Origin: Pseudoalteromonas luteoviolacea
GTDB taxonomy: Bacteria > Pseudomonadota > Gammaproteobacteria > Enterobacterales > Alteromonadaceae
Direction of reading: 5' to 3'
NCBI RefSeq assembly: GCF_001750165.1
Contig: NZ_CP015411.1
Span: forward strand, 2,074,001-2,138,000
Length of the DNA: 64,000 nucleotides
Positions 60,919-64,000 of this stretch are shown in pieces. Position 1 is the stretch's first letter, and each line of letters starts with the position of its first letter. A model generated the notes under the pieces. The model searched no databases, was not told where the DNA came from, and saw nothing but the letters and a program-made list of their open reading frames with translations. Made by a program: the position numbers and the translations under genes.

Positions 60919-61287
60919 ATGAAAAACCAAAACGCGATTAATTTTGAACATAAGCTATCATTATTCAGTGACCATTGGTCACCTAAAGTAGTGGCGCAAA
61001 TGAATGATTATCAATTTAAACTTGTCAAAGTAATAGGAGAGTTTACTTGGCATCAACACGATAACACAGATGAAACATTTATCGTTTTAGAAGGGGCGTT
61101 GGATATCTATTTTAGAGATAAAACTGTGCATTTAAATCGTGGTGAAATGTTTGTGGTTGAAAGAGGGGTAGAGCACAAACCTGTCGCATTGGAAGAATGC
61201 CATCTCTTAATAATCGAACCCAAAGGTGTGATTAACACAGGAGATACAGGAGGAGAGCTGACCGCTGATAATGATGTGTGGATATAA
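60919..61287 (+). CDS. Cupin domain protein
   Basis: A 122-residue single-domain cupin. 'FTWHQHDNTDETFIVLEGALDIYF' is the first conserved motif (with the His/His/Glu metal ligands) and 'GEMFVVERGVEHKPVALEECHLLIIEPKG' the second, carrying the last His. Function is uncertain: cupins of this size are enzymes or small-ligand binding proteins. It is divergent from a LysR gene and may be its target; the ribosome site GAGTGAG lies 8 nt upstream. Confidence 0.88.
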   Translation: MKNQNAINFEHKLSLFSDHWSPKVVAQMNDYQFKLVKVIGEFTWHQHDNTDETFIVLEGALDIYFRDKTVHLNRGEMFVVERGVEHKPVALEECHLLIIEPKGVINTGDTGGELTADNDVWI

Positions 61288-61547
61288 TCATGGATTATGA
61301 ATAACCGTGTAAACATGCATGTTAAAGGTTATTAAATACCGCTTATAGTTGTGTTTCAGTTTGAGTAAGTCTGCCTATACGACAATCATTTAGTTATCTG
61401 AGGCTCTGATTGGGCTGGTGTATTCTGCCAAGAGTCGTTTAATCGTTGTAAGCCAAATTTTGTTGATAGGTGTTAGATGAGGACTTGGTTATAAGCTGTT
61501 TTTCAGCCAATGATATCCATAGTCAGCTCATCTTTATATAACTTAGG

Positions 61548-62393
61548 TTAAAAGAAGGGAAAGGTATTTGCTTTGCAGTATATTTTTACCTCTATCAGGT
61601 GCATTTTATGAAATACAAGTTTGAAATGAGCTGGAGAGACTAGAGACACGTTATCAGGATTGTATTTAGAAAGCTGAAAATGCTTTTGGATAAAAGGGTT
61701 TGCTTCTTGTGCATGCGATTCATCTAAAAGCTCTAGCTCGATAAGTGTTGTAATTAATGTTAGCCATGTAGCAGTCACATGCTGTCCTTTGGCATGGACT
61801 TCAATACCAACGGGCCCTGATAATTCATGACTTAAATTCTGCGATAATTTAAAGCTAAATGCTTCGCTGAGCTTTTTAAAAAGCTCATCGTAATGTGTAA
61901 CGAGTTTAGGCACTTGGAAAGTCAGCTCATTAATTGTCAAGGCCGCAGAACATATTCTCAGGCTTTTTGCCTTACGTGCTCCCATGTAACCATAATGTTC
62001 AATAGGCAAGGTACGACGAAGTTTAAATAACCTAAGCATTAAAAAACTTGTTTTACAGGCGAGCCTTGAGTTTTGTAATTGTGCGTATATAAAACTTTTT
62101 AGTTGTTGGTCTTTTTTAACATATTCTTTTGGAAAGGAAATAAATGAATTAGCACCACCACGAAAATTATCACCAGCGTCATATTCATACCAATGCACGC
62201 ATTGGGGCTGTTGAATTGACACTGAAACGTCCAGCTTCCTGGTATTAAATAAGCTCTTTTCTATGTAAATTGAACTGCACTTTGGATGCATTGAATCGAG
62301 CGTTCGTAATAAGGTAACTTGACTACGATCTAATTTAAATTTATCCACCAATAATGGAGTAAGTTCTTTGATATTTGTTTGATTATTTTTCAT
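61548..62393 (-). CDS. Unrecognised soluble protein, cytochrome-linked cluster
   Basis: A 281-residue protein that I cannot assign to a family. There is no signal peptide or TM segment. Notable stretches are 'SIQQPQCVHWYEYDAGDNFRGGANSFISFPKEYV', 'LPIEHYGYMGARKAKSLRICSAALT' and 'LSGPVGIEVHAKGQHVTATWLTLITTLIELELL'. It is rich in Leu, Lys and Thr and appears folded. It is the third gene of a reverse-strand cluster, 53 nt after the 140-residue gene. Its link with a heme protein is the only clue to function. Confidence 0.65.
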   Translation of the reverse strand: MKNNQTNIKELTPLLVDKFKLDRSQVTLLRTLDSMHPKCSSIYIEKSLFNTRKLDVSVSIQQPQCVHWYEYDAGDNFRGGANSFISFPKEYVKKDQQLKSFIYAQLQNSRLACKTSFLMLRLFKLRRTLPIEHYGYMGARKAKSLRICSAALTINELTFQVPKLVTHYDELFKKLSEAFSFKLSQNLSHELSGPVGIEVHAKGQHVTATWLTLITTLIELELLDESHAQEANPFIQKHFQLSKYNPDNVSLVSPAHFKLVFHKMHLIEVKIYCKANTFPFF

Positions 62394-62446
62394 TGTTGAA
62401 TATTAAAGCTGGGCTAGAGAGTTGATCCCCTAACCCTAAACTTCTG

Positions 62447-62869
62447 TTACCAAGTTGCAGTGTATGACACATCACCGAGGAAAAACTTCATGTAGTCTGG
62501 ATCATTTGAAGCTTCTAGTTGACCAATTAGAACTTGTGCTAGTGTTGTCGTTAAATAACCTTTTTCAGGAACTTCTTGGTTACCTGTTAACAGCGCTGTC
62601 ATTCCGTCAACTTCTGTTTGTCTCATTTTTGTAATTTCTTTGATATTTGACTTAACCAAGTCCGATTGTGGCTTTGCGTCTTCAAGCTCTTTAATTTGAT
62701 GTGTGTATTTACCTATTTTGCTTGCATAGTCAGCCATTGCAGTACTTAAGTCTTCACTTCCTGCAATTCGTGACATGGAGTCGATAATGGCAATTCGGTC
62801 CGACTGGGTCATGTTTGCGGCAACATTAGAGTTATAATCTTTAATTATAATATTGTTATCAATTTTCAT
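62447..62869 (-). CDS. Small unrecognised protein coupled to cytochrome gene
   Basis: A 140-residue, mainly helical, soluble protein with no family I recognise ('NMTQSDRIAIIDSMSRIAGSEDLSTAMADYASKIGKYTHQIKELEDAKPQSDLVKSNIKEITKMRQTEVDGMTALLTG' and a C-terminal 'DPDYMKFFLGDVSYTATW'). Its ATG overlaps the stop of the upstream gene by 4 nt (ATGA, 62866-62869), with AAGAAGG 8 nt before it, so the two proteins are made together. There is no signal peptide. Confidence 0.7.
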   Translation of the reverse strand: MKIDNNIIIKDYNSNVAANMTQSDRIAIIDSMSRIAGSEDLSTAMADYASKIGKYTHQIKELEDAKPQSDLVKSNIKEITKMRQTEVDGMTALLTGNQEVPEKGYLTTTLAQVLIGQLEASNDPDYMKFFLGDVSYTATW

Positions 62870-64000
62870 TGTGAAACCTTCTTTATTAGTGAGTTAGGAA
62901 AAAATAAAAAATCTTTTGATGTGAAATTAGAACTTTTTTGAGTCTTTAAGTGAGTCGGTGTGTGGCAATTAATGCAGCTGCTTTTTTGGTTATATGGCTC
63001 TATTGCTGTATTACTTAAGTGTTTAGGTACAACACATACCTTTTTATTGGGGACAACAACATATTCTCCTTTGTCGTTATCAAATCTTATTTTATTTTCC
63101 ACATTACAAAGCTGGTCTAAATTAGAATAATTGGCGTAGTCTGTTTCCATTATATTTTGTGCCCATTGTGTAGCATCCTGACGATAAAACTTCCATGGAG
63201 AATTGGGAAAGTTTGTTTCAATCTCTCTAACAAGTTTTTTGTATGCTACATCTGGGTTGGTTCTTAATATATTTGTGAAGTCAGCAAATTCGAACTCATT
63301 GACATTAGCGATCCGGGCGTTGTAGCCTGAGTAAGCTTCGTCAAATGTGTTAACTTTTACTTCTGATGGCGAGTGTCTATCGTATAGATTCCATTTTTTA
63401 AGTAATAGTGAGCGCATTGGCACTTCTGTTTTGTTTGTATTTTTGTTGTAGCCAATACTTGGGCTGTTATCGATATGAGAAAATGTGGTCCAAGACCATT
63501 GAGGTAGATATTCAGAGCGATAGGCTATGTGCATAGCTATTAAAGCGACATTTGCATGCCTACATGTATTGCCATCAAAAATATAGGCTGGTTGCCTAAA
63601 GTATCGCTCGCCATCATCACTTTGCAATTCTTTCCATGCGAGTTTTAAGACAAGTGAACCTTCTTTAATAAGTGTTTCCGTAGGGAAATTGAACTTGGTC
63701 TGTTCGGTTATGGGCCCTTTTGATAATAATGCATCTAAATAATCTTCAATGACATCGTTCATGACTACTTCATAATGAATCAAGTTTCCGGCGCTATCTC
63801 TTAAGGTATTAGGGGTAGCTGGGTTTGAGTCTGGGACTTTGGTATCAGCTAAAAAGCGATATTTACTGGACTGTTCACCATTTTGAAGAGGTATTTTACA
63901 AACTTCATTGGGATCAATGTATTTATCCCGACTGTTGGGATTATTTTTTTGTATATATTCATTGGTGGTGGTCCAAGAAAGCCAAATGGGGTTGACTGGC
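62866..64000 (-). CDS. c-type-cytochrome-like protein, 3' part
   Basis: The frame is open to the right edge, so this is the C-terminal part (about 378 residues visible) of a larger protein; the ATG-like start at 63783 is internal. It has a single heme motif CINCH in 'NQKSSCINCHTPTHL' about 30 residues before the C-terminus. Other recognisable pieces are 'HANVALIAMHIAYRSEYLPQWSWTTFSHIDNSP' and 'NLDQLCNVENKIRF', of the type seen in cytochrome c family proteins in proteobacteria. It should be exported by a signal peptide outside the window. Function is unknown, and a redox role is inferred from CxxCH. It is coupled to the 140-residue gene. Confidence 0.75.
   Translation of the reverse strand, partial: PVNPIWLSWTTTNEYIQKNNPNSRDKYIDPNEVCKIPLQNGEQSSKYRFLADTKVPDSNPATPNTLRDSAGNLIHYEVVMNDVIEDYLDALLSKGPITEQTKFNFPTETLIKEGSLVLKLAWKELQSDDGERYFRQPAYIFDGNTCRHANVALIAMHIAYRSEYLPQWSWTTFSHIDNSPSIGYNKNTNKTEVPMRSLLLKKWNLYDRHSPSEVKVNTFDEAYSGYNARIANVNEFEFADFTNILRTNPDVAYKKLVREIETNFPNSPWKFYRQDATQWAQNIMETDYANYSNLDQLCNVENKIRFDNDKGEYVVVPNKKVCVVPKHLSNTAIEPYNQKSSCINCHTPTHLKTQKSSNFTSKDFLFFPNSLIKKVSQ

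Noticed and set aside
1..64000. CRISPR array, integron, prophage, tRNA or rRNA genes
   Set aside because: No regularly spaced direct repeats, phage structural genes, integrase or clover-leaf/rRNA sequences were seen by eye.

Overview
The window looks like chromosomal DNA of a marine gammaproteobacterium of the Alteromonadales, most likely Pseudoalteromonas or a close relative. The reasons are moderate-to-low GC, a Shewanella/Pseudoalteromonas-type N-acetylglucosamine (GlcNAc) cluster (nagK-nagA-nagX plus nagB under a shared palindromic operator), a TonB2/TtpC-type energy-transduction operon, and cmoAB, epmC-yfcL and sbcB homologues close to the enterobacterial proteins. This assignment is inference from gene content. 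There are no rRNA or tRNA genes and no prophage or CRISPR array.

Layout. 1-3785: end of an RND efflux operon (adaptor then pump). 3944-5901: epmC, an NAD-kinase-like gene and yfcL, ending in a strong terminator against a convergent Nramp-like transporter with non-canonical metal motifs (5957-7183). 7437-9930: LysR regulator divergent from an aldo/keto reductase, then a phosphatase-fold protein with Ser in place of the catalytic Cys. 10345-25389: loosely spaced accessory genes, many exported or membrane-bound: an unrecognised anchored protein, an NTF2-like protein, a membrane spermidine-synthase-like protein divergent from a CadC-type regulator, a coiled-coil membrane protein, two PD40/VCBS beta-propeller proteins, a tandem isochorismatase-fold lipoprotein, a membrane AraC regulator and a DUF6326 protein. 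25717-31569: amidohydrolase, receiver-TPR protein, HDOD protein, AbgT transporter. 31594-33024: a complete IS4-family element with 18-bp inverted repeats and an 11-bp target duplication, inserted in the apex of the hairpin of the abgT terminator. 33063-35574: cmoAB (tRNA wobble uridine modification) and a DUF3334 gene. 35617-40603: a large hybrid histidine kinase divergent from a receiver-kinase protein.

40783-48533: a 2OG-Fe(II) oxygenase, then the GlcNAc pathway (kinase NagK, deacetylase NagA, membrane protein NagX, deaminase NagB). Two near-identical operators at 41771-41788 and 45213-45230 suggest joint control by a repressor encoded elsewhere. nudC-metC follow, then convergent sbcB. 50326-59779: a serine hydrolase, a DUF2799 lipoprotein and a reverse-strand run consisting of a TonB-dependent receptor, DUF3450 protein, TtpC-like ExbB, short ExbB, ExbD, TonB and TPR protein, i.e. 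a receptor placed next to its own energising complex. A second LysR regulator and a cupin follow. 61548-64000: a tightly coupled three-gene reverse-strand cluster whose first gene, cut by the window edge, carries a CxxCH heme motif; the other two are unrecognised.

No completely new system is proven by sequence alone. The strongest leads are the Cys-to-Ser phosphatase, the IS inside a terminator hairpin, the Nramp homologue without DPGN, the isochorismatase tandem with a dead second domain, the 32-bp perfect palindrome behind the TonB receptor gene, and the unrecognised cytochrome-linked cluster at the right edge.
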